NCBI GenBank assembly: GCA_902728285.1
Contig: CACVBU010000485.1
Coordinates: 558,001 to 622,000, forward strand
Source of the DNA: Clytia hemisphaerica
Lineage: Eukaryota > Cnidaria > Hydrozoa > Leptothecata > Clytiidae
Direction: 5' to 3'
DNA: 64,000 nt
In this document: piece after piece, positions 10,651 to 23,200 of the stretch
Numbering within the stretch: the stretch's first letter is position 1
Layout: every line of letters begins with the position of its first letter
Made by a program: the position numbers and the translations under genes
Notes under the pieces: model-generated
What the model was told of the DNA's origin: nothing
Database searches by the model: none
The model's input: only the letters and a program-made list of their open reading frames with translations

Positions 10651-11050
10651 GACAACGCAATATTACCTCGTTACTGCTACTATTACCACCTTACGCGCAT
10701 GATTTTCCATCCTTCTACACGATATTGCTGTTACAACTGCAAGATAACTGGCATATCTTTTTAATGTAAACAATTTTGTCCATGAGATCCCTTATTATGC
10801 CGTTGGAAAAAGTTCTGAATGTACGCTATTTCCTGTTAATACCTGCTTCCTGCTCATTAATATTGCCTCGTTACTGATACTATTACCACGTTACGTCCTA
10901 TCGTCTTCCATCCTTTACACAATGCTGTTACAGCTTCTAGATTACTGGTAAATCCATTTAATGTAAACAATTTTGGATCACGATATCCTTTGTTAAACCG
11001 TTGGAAAAACTCGTTGAAGTACGTTGTTACCTGTCAATTTTTGGTTCCTG
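10651..11050. repeat. Imperfect ~200-bp tandem duplication
   Basis: The unit 'aatattacctcgttactgct' (10659) recurs as 'aatattgcctcgttactgat' at about 10860. Both continue in parallel through 'attaccac', 'ttccatcctt', 'taatgtaaacaatttt' and 'ccgttggaaaaa'. Two copies, moderately diverged, non-coding. Confidence 0.8.
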
Positions 11051-11387
11051 CTCGTTATGTTTCTGGCTCATAGCATTTCTTATGCTGTTTGGTTCTATTC
11101 ATTTATATTTCAAATTGGTTGAAACAAATGTAGTTGCATGTCTTTTGACTGGTTTAGTATCTGTCTGTAACTGTCTGTAATTGATTCTACCTGGACACTT
11201 TTCCTAATGAATGTTTTAAGATTCGTATTTTATTCTTTGTAAAAAGTAATTCACATTTTTAGAAAACAAATGTTTCATTCATGTTAGCTTTTTCATTGAT
11301 ATATCAAAGAAAATGCTGAGAAGAATCATTCTAACTATTCCAAATCATTTCCAAACTTTTGCTATAAAGCATTAAAAAGCCTTAATT

Positions 11388-11688
11388 CCCGGGGGGGGGG
11401 GGTACTAGGGCAAGATGGGTTACGGGGATGCTCCGCTGGTCAGGGTACCTTTTTTGACCTGCACGAGTCCCAGGTAGGGTCGCAAAAACACCAAAATAGA
11501 AAAATCAGTCCCCCGTAGGGTGCCTATTTTTGGATAATTTGGGGAAAAAGTAGAAAATTTGAGAAAATTTTGGAATTTCACTCCCATTCAGGGTCACTTT
11601 TATCGCAAATTTCGAGTCCCACGTAGGGTCCATTTTTCGAACGTCAGCGGAGCACCCCCGTCGGTCGACAAGGGTAGTACCCCCCGGG
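11388..11688. mobile_element. G-tract MITE, family M2 (perfect 8-bp TSD)
   Basis: The element begins CCCGGGGGG and ends CCCCCCGGG. CCTTAATT occurs immediately on each side (11380-11387 and 11689-11696), a perfect 8-bp target duplication. The internal 'gggtcg' and 'tagggt' motifs match the other copies of the family. This is the best preserved member in the window. Confidence 0.92.
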
Positions 11689-12131
11689 CCTTAATTAGCA
11701 TTAATTAGTTTTTACAATCATTTGTACTAGCGGGTGGCAGTTAGTGAAAGCTATGGCTAGTTTATAAAAAGATCTATTCGAATTACAGAAACTACTTTAT
11801 GCAACCTTCCAGCTTAGCGAACCAATATTTTTGGTTCGAATTACACAATTACTGTACTGGAAAAGTCGAATAGCAGATATTTCAATAAGAAAGCGTCGAC
11901 TTACAGTGGGTACTACACAATTTAGCATTCTCTGGGAAATCTAACGTGTGACGATAAACTATAAGAATTTCATCGCGCATGTCTCTGTCACATTTCTATG
12001 GAAAAGTCGAAGTTGGAAAGCACATACCCTCATGTTAAGCTCAAACTGATTTTATCATTATATTTTACATTTTATCAGTTACATTTTATATCGTATATCC
12101 AGTCTCTTACGCTTCTTCTGAGACTTACATG

Positions 12132-12425
12132 AACACACCCATGTCTCACAGCCCCGGTGGAACTTTATCCAACAGTGGGGATAAAAATTTTCTATCAAAG
12201 TCCCAATGGGGATAGAAATTCTATTGTCTACCTAGCTTAAAATATCCAGTGGGGATGGTTTTGGACAGCAATTTTTTGTATTGAATTTCGAATGGGGATG
12301 AAATCAAAGTCAATTACCCAGTGTAGCTGAAATTGTGGGGTATTTTGTCCACCGGGGACAAAAACTTGGCCAAAATTTTCAGTAGGGCTGGGGTCCCAGC
12401 GGGTCTGTGAGACAGGGGTGTATAA
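12132..12425. mobile_element. MITE, family M1 copy 2
   Basis: ACACACCCATGTCTCACAG at the left mirrors CTGTGAGACAGGGGTGT at the right. The interior repeats 'tggggata' and 'ggggaca' motifs, as in the 213-527 copy. Confidence 0.8.
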
Positions 12426-13456
12426 ATATAAGCGAAATTGAGTGCGAGACAATTGGATTCGTGACCTGTCAAAAACAAACTACCATAAAATCTGATTAGG
12501 TTGCTGGATTTCTATGAAATTTTCCCAAGATGGTCTCAAGAAAATATACCCATCTGAAAACCATGTGTTTTGAGTGGTTTGTAAGATCACAGGTCTCTAT
12601 CACAGGTTAAAATAGCCGTACTAATTTTCTAAGGAAAAATTACCCATTTTTAGTACTTTTGACTTTCAGCTTCAGTAGACAAGCTTGTTCAAATATTTTT
12701 TCTGCATTTGGTCAGTACTAAATTGGGTCTTATTTGTGGGGATATTCGTAGTCTAAACTCAACTAATCAACTCTTCAGATGACTCCAAAGTTGAAAATTG
12801 ACGAAATTTTGGTTGCTAGGCAACCTAGGCTGGCTGCTAGGAGCAAAATATCAAAACTTTCGAATATGTATTCAGACTCTACATTTCATATGCTTTCAGA
12901 AAATATATAGTTTTACAGGTGTATATGAAGCCATCAAAAAGTCATTCTTCATCGCATTTGCCTAGGTGTCAAAGGGAACCCTAAAATACAAAAATAATGT
13001 ACGGATCCAAAGGGTTAGAGCATTAGTCAAACAAAACCTGCCTGTAAAACCTTTCTGGGAAGTTCAAGCCCTACTAAGTTTCATGCTAGAAAATTTATAC
13101 TGCAAGGCTTCATGAAAATAATAGAATTTATTCTTCTTATCAATACGACTAAAAATAATTTATAATGTGTAAAAATAATTTGACAAGTTTGTTTTTATAT
13201 CTCATCAATGAAATAGTAAGGCAACTTTTTTTCAGATGAGGAAAGACATCTAAATCAGCACATCCAAATAATATAAAATAAAGGAAAAATATTTACATTC
13301 AAAGAAACGAAAAACGGTAAACATGAAACAGGAAAATTTCTAACAACTTTACAGCAAACGAAATAGGTTTGTCATTTGAAATTCTCAAATATAAATAAAC
13401 CCAAGTTGTTTTGATGTCCTGGTCCAACATGAAAGATTGGCGCGTTTGAAGTTGCA
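12426..13456. other. Intergenic stretch, nothing recognised
   Basis: AT-rich DNA without a supported gene, repeat or palindrome. Confidence 0.5.
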
Positions 13457-13458
13457 AT

Positions 13459-13809
13459 AATAGGGGGGGGGTTTCATGGTTGGCGGAGGAGCGGAATCGG
13501 CCCTTTTTTCGGACGGAGTGGCGGAATTTGGCGAAAACTCAGACGGAATTACGGAAATTGGGTTCTCTGACGGAGACGGAAAATTAGACAATTTTAGTGC
13601 GGAAAAACGGAATTAGCAAAAAGATTTGCGGAATTTCGGAATTAGTAAAAGATATTCAAAATTTGCGGAATTTTCGACAAAAATATTGAATTTCAAAGGA
13701 ATTTTCGGTGACGGAATTTTGGTTCAATTTAAGACGGTTTGACGGAAATTGGAGAAAAAATTGACGGACTTGCGGAATCGGGTACCCCCTGAAACCTCCC
13801 CCATAATAC
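13459..13809. mobile_element. MITE with internal CGGAATT-rich repeats
   Basis: Ends AATAGGGGGGGGGTTTCA and TGAAACCTCCCCCATAAT are inverted copies. The interior is a dense array of GACGGAATT/GCGGAATT words, which creates a spurious minus-strand frame (13385-13591). Confidence 0.75.
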
Positions 13810-14206
13810 ATGCTTTGGGTGGGATTAGCTTTTGATAGTTAAGCTTCTTTTACTGCTGGCAATCACCGATACAGTTAAGCAAGGTAAGTCAAAGCTTCTA
13901 CCACAAACCTAATAACTTGCGAGTTTATGTATCTACCCTTTTGAAGTCGGAGGAGCAACTGAAATGGTTTGAAACAACCAACAGTTTTGACCAGCAAGTT
14001 CGAGGGTGATAGCGCTGACTTACTCCCCGCTTACTCCTCAGCCTGCTGGAATCTGTATAATTGAAAAACTAATCGTCCTCACCAATTAAAACACAGGGGA
14101 TACATGAGGATACATGAAGCTGCTACAACCTGATTGAAAAACGATTGTTGACTTTGACGTGACACAAACAAACATAAACAAAAAAACTATCATGAATCTT
14201 GAATGT

Positions 14207-17200
14207 TTACATGCATTCGAATTCATCAATACGTTGTCTTGTGTTTCCTTGTCGAATTTGTCGAAGTGTTTTGTATTTATCACGACCTTCTTTCAAGTTT
14301 CCTTCGTGCAACAAATCTTCACGTGATAATTTTCCTTCATCTCTTGCCAAATTCAATTCTTCACCAAGAGACTAAAAACGAAATTAAAAGTGAAAGAATA
14401 TTATACCAAATCATGAGCCAGCTAATATCGAATTCCTTACATTCATTATATAAAAGCATTCTCCCAGCTGGCACACAATGTTGTTTCAACGATTTTCTAA
14501 CGTTATATGAACGTTGTGAACGTTAGAAAAACGTTGAAACAACGTTGTGTGCCAGCTGGTCTAATTTTCCTTTAAGAAGGGCAAATTTAGGTTCGAGGAT
14601 ACCATGGAAAGGCATTAGATTAAATACTGCTTTTTTGGGTAAAAGAAATTAGACAGTTCACGAATTAAAAGGGTTTCTTTAGACGATCAAAGAAAAATTA
14701 AAATCACTGATGGTGTATTAAAAACAAAAAAGAGTCACACATTAAGTAAGGAATTCAAAAGAATCACAATTACCTTCAGTTGAGCACGTAACGTATCATT
14801 TTTATCAGCAGCAGATGTATATTCTAGTTCTCTGTTATCATTTTCTCCTTCTTCGAAATCTTTACCAACATTCTCAGCATCTTCATCACCTTCATCCGTT
14901 TCCACCATAGCTGCTGGTGGTGTTGAAATGATCTTCAGTAATTCCTAAGATCAAGAACGATTTTATTATTAAAAGATAAACAAAGCAGAGTCAAAAAAGG
15001 ATCTCTAAGGATTCAGTCGAAAATTCTCTTCCATAACCACCTTCTGCAAGCGTTCATTGGCAACCAATTGATATTGATGAGGTTTGACCATAGTAACTAC
15101 ACAAACCCAAAGGTTTTCAACATATATATTGAAAAAATCCTGATAGTTTGGAGTAGCGTCACAAAACCCACTCAGTAGCAGCCCCAGTAACTGGTTAGGA
15201 TAATGAGGATGCTCATCCGGTTTAACCTTCAATGGGCTAATATGCAAACAGAGCAGGTTGTGATCTATAAGCAATCGAGGGCGACCCAAAGCTTCTCTTT
15301 TCTCTGAGCGTGTAGATATGGGAGGGCGCAACTCCGTGGATTTCTCCACTTACCCTTGATTCGTCTCCTAAGTTGCTGAGCAACAAGCAGAGAGTCATCA
15401 AGTACCATTTTGGTATAACCCGGCTAAAAGTCGAACCCACAACGCTTGCGCACCTTAGCCGGATACTCTACTTTCTACTCTTATGGCCACTTACTTGTTT
15501 TTGTTCTTCTTCTCGTTGTTGAGATTCAGCCAATTCTTGTTGTAACTTTTCAGCTTCTTTTTGTTTCTCTTCGATCTGTGCTGCACGACTTTCAGCTTCT
15601 AAGCGTGCGGCCTCCAAGCGTTGTTCGTATTCTTCACGCTCGATACGATCGTTTGCAGCTTCTTCTTCAAGTCTGTGGAGGAATACATTCATTTTTAGAA
15701 GGGCCGACAATTTGATTCTTTTTGGATTGGCCAGCGAGGGAATAAAAAGTGAATCGGGACCCTTTTAAGGTGCCAACATCTATGTTGTCCAAAGAAATCG
15801 TATAAATTTGAAACGTTTTGCCGCTGGACAGCTCTTCAGTCCAAACTTACAAAGCGAAATCATGAGACCTCGTTTAGAAAAGAAAAAGAAGTAAAAGCTC
15901 TCACTTTTTTCGTTCTTCTTCAGCTTCTAGTTTGAGTTGTTGTAAACGGGCAGCTTCTTCTTCCGCCTCTTTCCGCCTTCGTTCTTTGTCTTCCGCCTCT
16001 GCTTTCGCTTTGTCAAGAGCCTCCTGTGCTAATCTGAAAATATTTAGAGATTTAACATTTAATTTTTTAAGTTCATATACAAAATTGTATTTTTCAATTA
16101 AAAAAAATATTTTCATGTAAAGAAATTTCGGATCGTTCAGAACCCTTTTCCAAGTCAACTGAGAAATGACAAGAAATTTGGGAACTTGATCCATGCAACA
16201 GGATAAAGCAACTATATGGCTAATAACAACTCACTATCGTTACATAGGAAGTAATACTTGGTTGTTAAAGCATTCTTCGCCACGGCATGACGTCAGAGCT
16301 GTGGTACAACAGAGCACTTACTAAAGATTAATTATGTGTTTTCAGTAAACATAATCTTTTAGTGAGTTTAAACCATAATGTTTGTTTTACCCTCGAAATC
16401 ATTAGATCTTATTGGTTGAAAAAGATGTCACATGACTTTCCGTGGCAAAGAATTGACGAGCTGAAGTGTCCAATACCGTTTAAAGAAACCATGCAAAAAC
16501 ATGTGCAAATTCAATGAGAAAAGAATCCGCGTCAACGAGCCCGCGCGTCTGTATTACTAAAATGCCGTCAATCACAATCGAAAGTGTTCATGCGGCACTT
16601 AAGGGTCTCAAGCAAAATTTGTAAGCATCGGAGTTGGATGAAAGATCATTTTGGCATTCTATTTTTTTTTGTTTGCATACCTTGCTTCTTCTTCAAACTG
16701 TTTTAGACGAGCTTCCAATTCTTTCTTTTCTCTTTCCGCGTCCTCTCTAGCTTGTTTTTCTTTGTTCAATTTGTTACGTTCGGCGCGTCGTGCTTCTTTT
16801 TCCTCTTTCGCTTTCGATTTCATTTGTTGGACTTCGATGGTGTCGGCTTTTCGTCTGCGCATGTATAATTCGTGATTTCCAACGCATAAGGATAAGATAC
16901 GTTTATTGATTCGAAGTCGAGTGACGTAAAAGATAAAATCCTGAAAAAAATCACAAAACCATCAACGACCTCAATTCTTGTCAATCAAAATCATACTTTG
17001 AGAGAAGAAAACTATTGCTGATTCACTTAAAAGATTCGTTAACAATTTTTCCCGCCGAAATTAAATTGATTGATCATTTTCCTGCGAAATTAACTCTCAC
17101 CGAAATTAGAAATTTTTATATTTCACTGACTCTGAATTTTGATATTATTCACGGATAAGATTGTTTACTTTCGATTAGAATCAGTCCTAATAGTATTAGA

Positions 17201-20200
17201 TTATCCCATGACTATTGCTAAAAAATACACATTCAAAACCTTTCCATCGTATTTATCATACCCGGAGAGGGGGGGGGGGCACTCGAAATATGATCAGATC
17301 ACCCTTGTGTGCAATTTTTCTCATGTTTGCTGCATACCTCCTTTGCTCATTTCTACCCTTACAGTGCACTTTAGGAAGCTTGGAAAATATACCCTTAAGG
17401 GCTCCACGTATTTACCTTGAGTGCCCCCACCCGGGTTATGATATCTGCTTTCTTTTAACAAGTTATAGAAAAGGCGTTCTTACTGGCGATTTCTTGTCAA
17501 TGGGTTTGATATTAAATCGCTTGTCACTGAATGAGATGTTTCGAATTTCACTCCAAGGGAAACCGATCTTCGGTGTGAGGCGATCTTCCTTTTCGTAAAT
17601 ATTCAATCCCAGTGCGTCGACACCTAAGAAGAGCTCTGTTCCCTTCTTGTTTTTGATTTCGAAATAATTGACTCCGTACATTTCCAAATCTTGTGCAATT
17701 TTAAGGTACTCAACTCGAGCATCTTCTCTAGTAGCAAAAGAAATTTTGAAAATTGTAAGTTAAGTACAACTTCAGATTTTAAAGCTCGAAAATCAAAGAA
17801 TGTTATTATTACAGAATATTTCGGATCTTCAAGCAACCATTTTCAGGCCAATTTAGTATGTGACAAGAAATTTTGGAGCTTGATCCTTGATAAAGGAATT
17901 GAACCCAGAAATAATAAACTGAAGCAAAAAATTCGTATGCTTTTTCAATACCGTTGAGCAAAATTTGGTCTCTATTAGTATACCTTCTACACAAGGCTGT
18001 AACTTTTATCTTAGAAAGATAATAATACAATTTTGTATTGCTCATCAATATTGTTATCAATATACAATGCCAGGTCGACAAATCTTAGAGACAGATCTTG
18101 GCAATTCCTTTGACACTTACTTCATCATATCGTTAAGTTGTTTCCACCATTGAATGATCCGTTCCTCCCATTCCGCATCTGTTAAACTATGTTGTTCTTT
18201 TACTTTCTCTGGTAACAATTTCTCTTTAGAATCCCCAACTTTATACGAAGCTTCATCATAATCACCATATTTAGCTTGCATAGCGTATGATGCTAAGAGG
18301 ACAGATGTCTCTGGTGGACAGTACACCGTCTCGTTGAGAACACCTAGAAAGCGAAAATAGTTTATATCTTACCACGTTTGGATGTATCCTTAAAATTGTC
18401 TTTAGTAAGGAAAAACAAGAGAGTTTCCACTAGCAAGAATCGATTCTACTTCAAGGGTAACTCCTGGATGACATTCGTCCCGGATTCTTAATCGCGCTAA
18501 TAACATAAGGATTTGATGACTGACTGTGTCCGAAATATTTCATATTTATTAAATTGTATAAGAAGGTAAACTCGGATTAGATTTATATATTTAAAATGTT
18601 CTTTGGAATAAGTGATTTATTCTACGAAAGAAATTTTTCAAAATCAAATTCCCTGTCAATGTTGGACTGATAGGGGTGTAAGAGCAGGTACTCTTAGGTC
18701 TAGTAGACAATGTTGAACTGAGGCAAGTTTAAAACCCATAAATACCTTCTTTAACTTGGGAGAAGAACAACTTTTGTGTGATCATTTGAATCAGTTCTCC
18801 TTCAACTTCTTCAGGGTGAAATTTGGCTAAGAATTTAAATTCATATGGCGCGTCTTTACTTTCACGTTTAATATCCTGTGCAGAGACTTTTTTGTTTAGT
18901 TTCAACCATGCTGTGTAGCCTTTACCATCTTCATATTGTAGGCCGAAGAACCAGATTTCACGAATGCCAATTGTTTTGACGACTTGATCGAAAAGTTGTT
19001 TTCCTGTTGCATTGCTGGCGATTGGAAATTCAAGCTCTGCATCAACAGTGGTTACTTTAACGTTGGTCTAAAAGAGAAATAAAATGTTTTGAAGTCATTC
19101 CCAGTTCATGTTTCACTTTTCATGATTTTGATAGCGCTATAGGCCAATCAGTAGAATTAAAATTTGGTGCAAGTGGATCTGGGTACAAGTAATACACGGA
19201 TTGCAATGCATAGTCACAACATGTGATTACTCGAAAAAGTTCACGTGATTTTATTACCATGTTACTTGCTTTACAACTTACAGCTGATAGCTTTATTAGT
19301 GACAATAAATTCGAACCAATCAGAAATAAATGTCTAACAAGCACATACAATTTTGAGTAAAAGCGTGATTTGTCTTCAAACTTTAATTTTGCAAAACTTT
19401 CAAAATGTTTCCAAACAAGGTCTCTGTGGTTCGTTTTTAAAAGATAACATTAACTTAACTATCGATGAAAATCAGAAAATCAGTGAAAAAAGTTACCTTT
19501 AAATATATTTTTAGGAAACGGAGCCATGAGTTTTCTCAAATACACCCCTTTGTCATAGACACGGTAGGAGGCCCGCCCCGCTAGAGAATCTGGCAAAAAT
19601 TTATTCGTTAATGATGGGAAAAATTCCCTACAATCCCAGACCCACTGGAGAATTGGCTTTGTTTTTGATTCGAAATTCAATGTAAGAAAAATTGCGCCCC
19701 AAAATCATCCCTACATGATCTATTTTTCCTATGTATAAAACCATGAACATATAAACGACTGGACATCTATCTTTTATTGCCTCTTTGAAGCGAGCTTCGT
19801 TGCCGCCTGTTTTTCAAAATTTGTATGAAAAATCCGACAATATTCTGTCATAATTTTATTTCTTTGAATTATTTAGGTAAAAAGATTGATAGAGCTTGAA
19901 CATTACTCCTAATGGACAAAAAAATTATTTTCGAATTTTTTTACAAGTTTGTAATATATTTCATCAATATTTTCAACTCTAAAATGCAGAATTTCAACTG
20001 CGTGTATACTTTTGAATCCCTTTTGTCACTCCAATAATTTTTTTTATGACTTGAAAAAATAGCTTGCCAAAGTTTAGAGACTGTGTCATAAGAATATCAA
20101 AATTAGAATGCGACACTCTCTAAAATTATTAGACACTTTTAAGTCAAAATTTAGAAATATTAGCCGGAGTTTTGACAAGCTGACGAAGATTTTGCCTCTG

Positions 20201-23200
20201 TTATCTTTGTTATGGTATAGATAAAAGACTTGAGAAGAGTAGAACAACAGAGACTTTTGTCGAAGTTTCGACGTTGCTAGCAAGGTACTCCCAAGTGGTA
20301 TATCATCAAAATCTATTGTTTCATTTTATGCTTTTAACGAGGCGGCAACGAAGCTAGCAGCCCTTTCTACAAAAAGACAAATGAGATGGGTGTCCAGTCG
20401 TTTATATGTTCATGATAAAACATATGATCTAAAGCTCTGATAAGCAGTATCATGCAATTAGCCCCTCAAGTAATCAGATACTTCACTAGAAAGTAAAACT
20501 AAGCAATTAGTAGCAATTAAAAAGTACTGAAAATCAACAACCGGCAAAAAGAAACACATCATAAGTTATCCATATCACGACTTCATGGCGACTTCATGGC
20601 GACTTTGCAGCAAGAGCCATTTAAACACAACAAAATCAAACTCACTCCAGAAGTTTTGACAAGAGCTAGAACCAGTTAAATACAACAAAATCAAATCACA
20701 ATTACTATTGATTTTAATCTTACTTTCGGTGTTTTGTCAACTTTGGCTTTGATTTGCATGTTGGTATGAACTTTTTATCAATCAGTCAGCTCTCAAAATT
20801 CGATTCTTTGCCTTGATCAAGCAGAATGCTGTTTTCGTCTTTCCTTTATAACGACTAACTATGATTTGAGCCATGAGAAAGATTGTAGGAAGATATTAAG
20901 GAAAAGAAATAGGTATACGATGGTGGAAAGAAGAAAAGATTGGACTCACTTCCTAAGATAAGAATCTATCAGAAGGTTATTAAGTATTCATTTAGAGTAC
21001 GTTTGACCATGAAAAGGGAAGCTGATCACGGATGCAAAGTCGTTTGACGTCGTTTGGAAAGTAAAACAGGATATACAATTTGCATTTGACCAAATATAGA
21101 GATATGACAGTGAAGTCGTCATCTTTTCGTTCATTGATTGGATGCGGAAATATAAATGAACACAATATAGGAAGTGAAGATAGGATAGTAAATGTGACGT
21201 TGAGTCTTTTCAAAGTCAAAGTCAGACATATGCATACATAACCACGACGTAGTCCTTGGCAGTTTGCAAGTTTCTTTGACTAGCTATAACACTAAAATAA
21301 GTTTCTCATTTGAAATCTCTGCATCGAGGATTTCGGTTTTGACTTCATAGTTTTCCCTTTCTAGGGGCCCTACTAAACTGAGAGGATCAAATATTGATTT
21401 AAGAGGTAGATTTTTGAATTTTAAGGTGCTGAAAGTGCTACTCTAGGACCCAATCGGAGTCAATGTGAAAGAAATTTTTGAAAAATTAATTGAAGCATTT
21501 GAAGTATGTTTATTTGGCAAAATATTGAGGGGCCATCCTTTCATCTTAAAATCCTGAGATATCACCTTTGTTTAAGGTGGTCGTTAACAAACTTTTTGAA
21601 AATGTCAAAAAATATTCAAATTGAAATATCTCAAAATATATAAATGATATATTGTTGAAATTTTGTATGATGATACTTCATTATTATCTTGATCTAAAAA
21701 TAGAAAAAAAAGTTAGAAATTTCAAAGACGGGGGTCATGACGTCATTTCTAAAAATAGATATCAAAATCTTGTGGCAGAAGAATCTCAACAACCAGATGG
21801 AGTTAGATTTTGATATTTGGCAGTTATGTTACAATATTGACCTACTGTGTTTTGAGTGAAAAATTTTTTTAAAAAAATCAAAAACCGGGGGTAAAAACGC
21901 AAAAAACTGTTTTTTTAAATTTTGAAATCAACAAAACATTTTTTGAAAAATCTGTTTCACTCAAAACACCCCTTGCACTATGAGAAAGCTGTGTACAAAA
22001 TTCCAAGTAAATCGGACCAGCCAATCCTGAGATTCTTCCGCCACAAGATTGAAAACCCCCGGTTTTGCTGTTTTGCGCAAACTGGCCTTAAAACTATTTT
22101 TTGCTGTAGAAAGAGGAAAAAAAGCTTTCAATATGGGATTTTTGACAGATTTCAGTTGAACTTGATGCACTGATCCAATTTTCACCTTAAGAAAGAAAGT
22201 AAAGCCATTTTCTTTTGCATGTCTCAGCAAATTTATGGTGTCGGGCAGAACCCTGAGATTACCGCAAACATACAAAAAAGTTGCGTAAACCTTACTTTTG
22301 CTTGCGAAAAAGCTTAAATTTGGTGAAAAGTGATTGAAAAGTATTCCCTAACCCTTTCATTGGTTAAAGTAACACATTTCACTGTAATAAAGCAAATTTT
22401 TATCCCTATTACTTGAAATAAAAGCTGCGCTCAAGTCTAATAAAGAGCACTTTCACTTTCACTTTTGCGAAAACCCCGAAATACACCAAAATCAACTATA
22501 TCACTATCAAAATCCAACTAAATGTGTATGGATAGCTTCAAGATGAAGTTATGGACGTTTTAAACAATAAATTATCAATTAAATAACTAAAAAGAGAGAG
22601 AAAACAGAAGAAACATTACACGTACCTGTCACACATTGTGTGGCGCTGAAATTTGATCCCAAGGGGAAGGAAATTAGAAAGTTTATCAAGTAAAAATGTT
22701 CCTTGGAGTTTTGAGAAGCTCTTTATATAAAAAGGAAGCATCAAACATCACTTACTACAAGAAAATAAGCCATGAAACAGCCATTTTCACAGCCATTTCC
22801 CAAAAATCCACACTTGAAATTTGACTAGATTCAAGATGGCGGATTTGTTTTGATTGTCATAAATCCGGAACTATCAACAGTACCGGTGTAAAATTTTCCG
22901 GGAATGTTCTTTGTGGCTCTAAGTAGCGACAGTAAAAATTTGGAGTCGCTCCAAGAACCAGAAGGGCTAATATTGCGATTTTCGTGACGGGCGGCAGGGT
23001 GGGCGTTTGGGGCGGACCACAAAATCTGCTCAGGTACGTGTCTAAAGACCTAAAGTTTTCTACTTTCCTCTTCTTTATATGAAATAAAACTTCGGGATAT
23101 TGTTTAGCAAGGTTCAATCTTTAATTTAAACCCGAAATTGAAAATTCGACCCGAAAAAGATGATCCTATCTCAGAAGTGTTAACGACCACCTTAACCTCC

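Noticed and set aside
13385..13591. Pro/Ser-rich minus-strand frame
   Set aside because: Reading of CGGAATT repeats inside a MITE.
15446..17420. Several plus-strand frames opposite the ERM B exons
   Set aside because: Antisense shadows of the helical-domain exons; Ser/Leu/Phe-rich, as expected of the complement of Glu/Lys/Arg codons.
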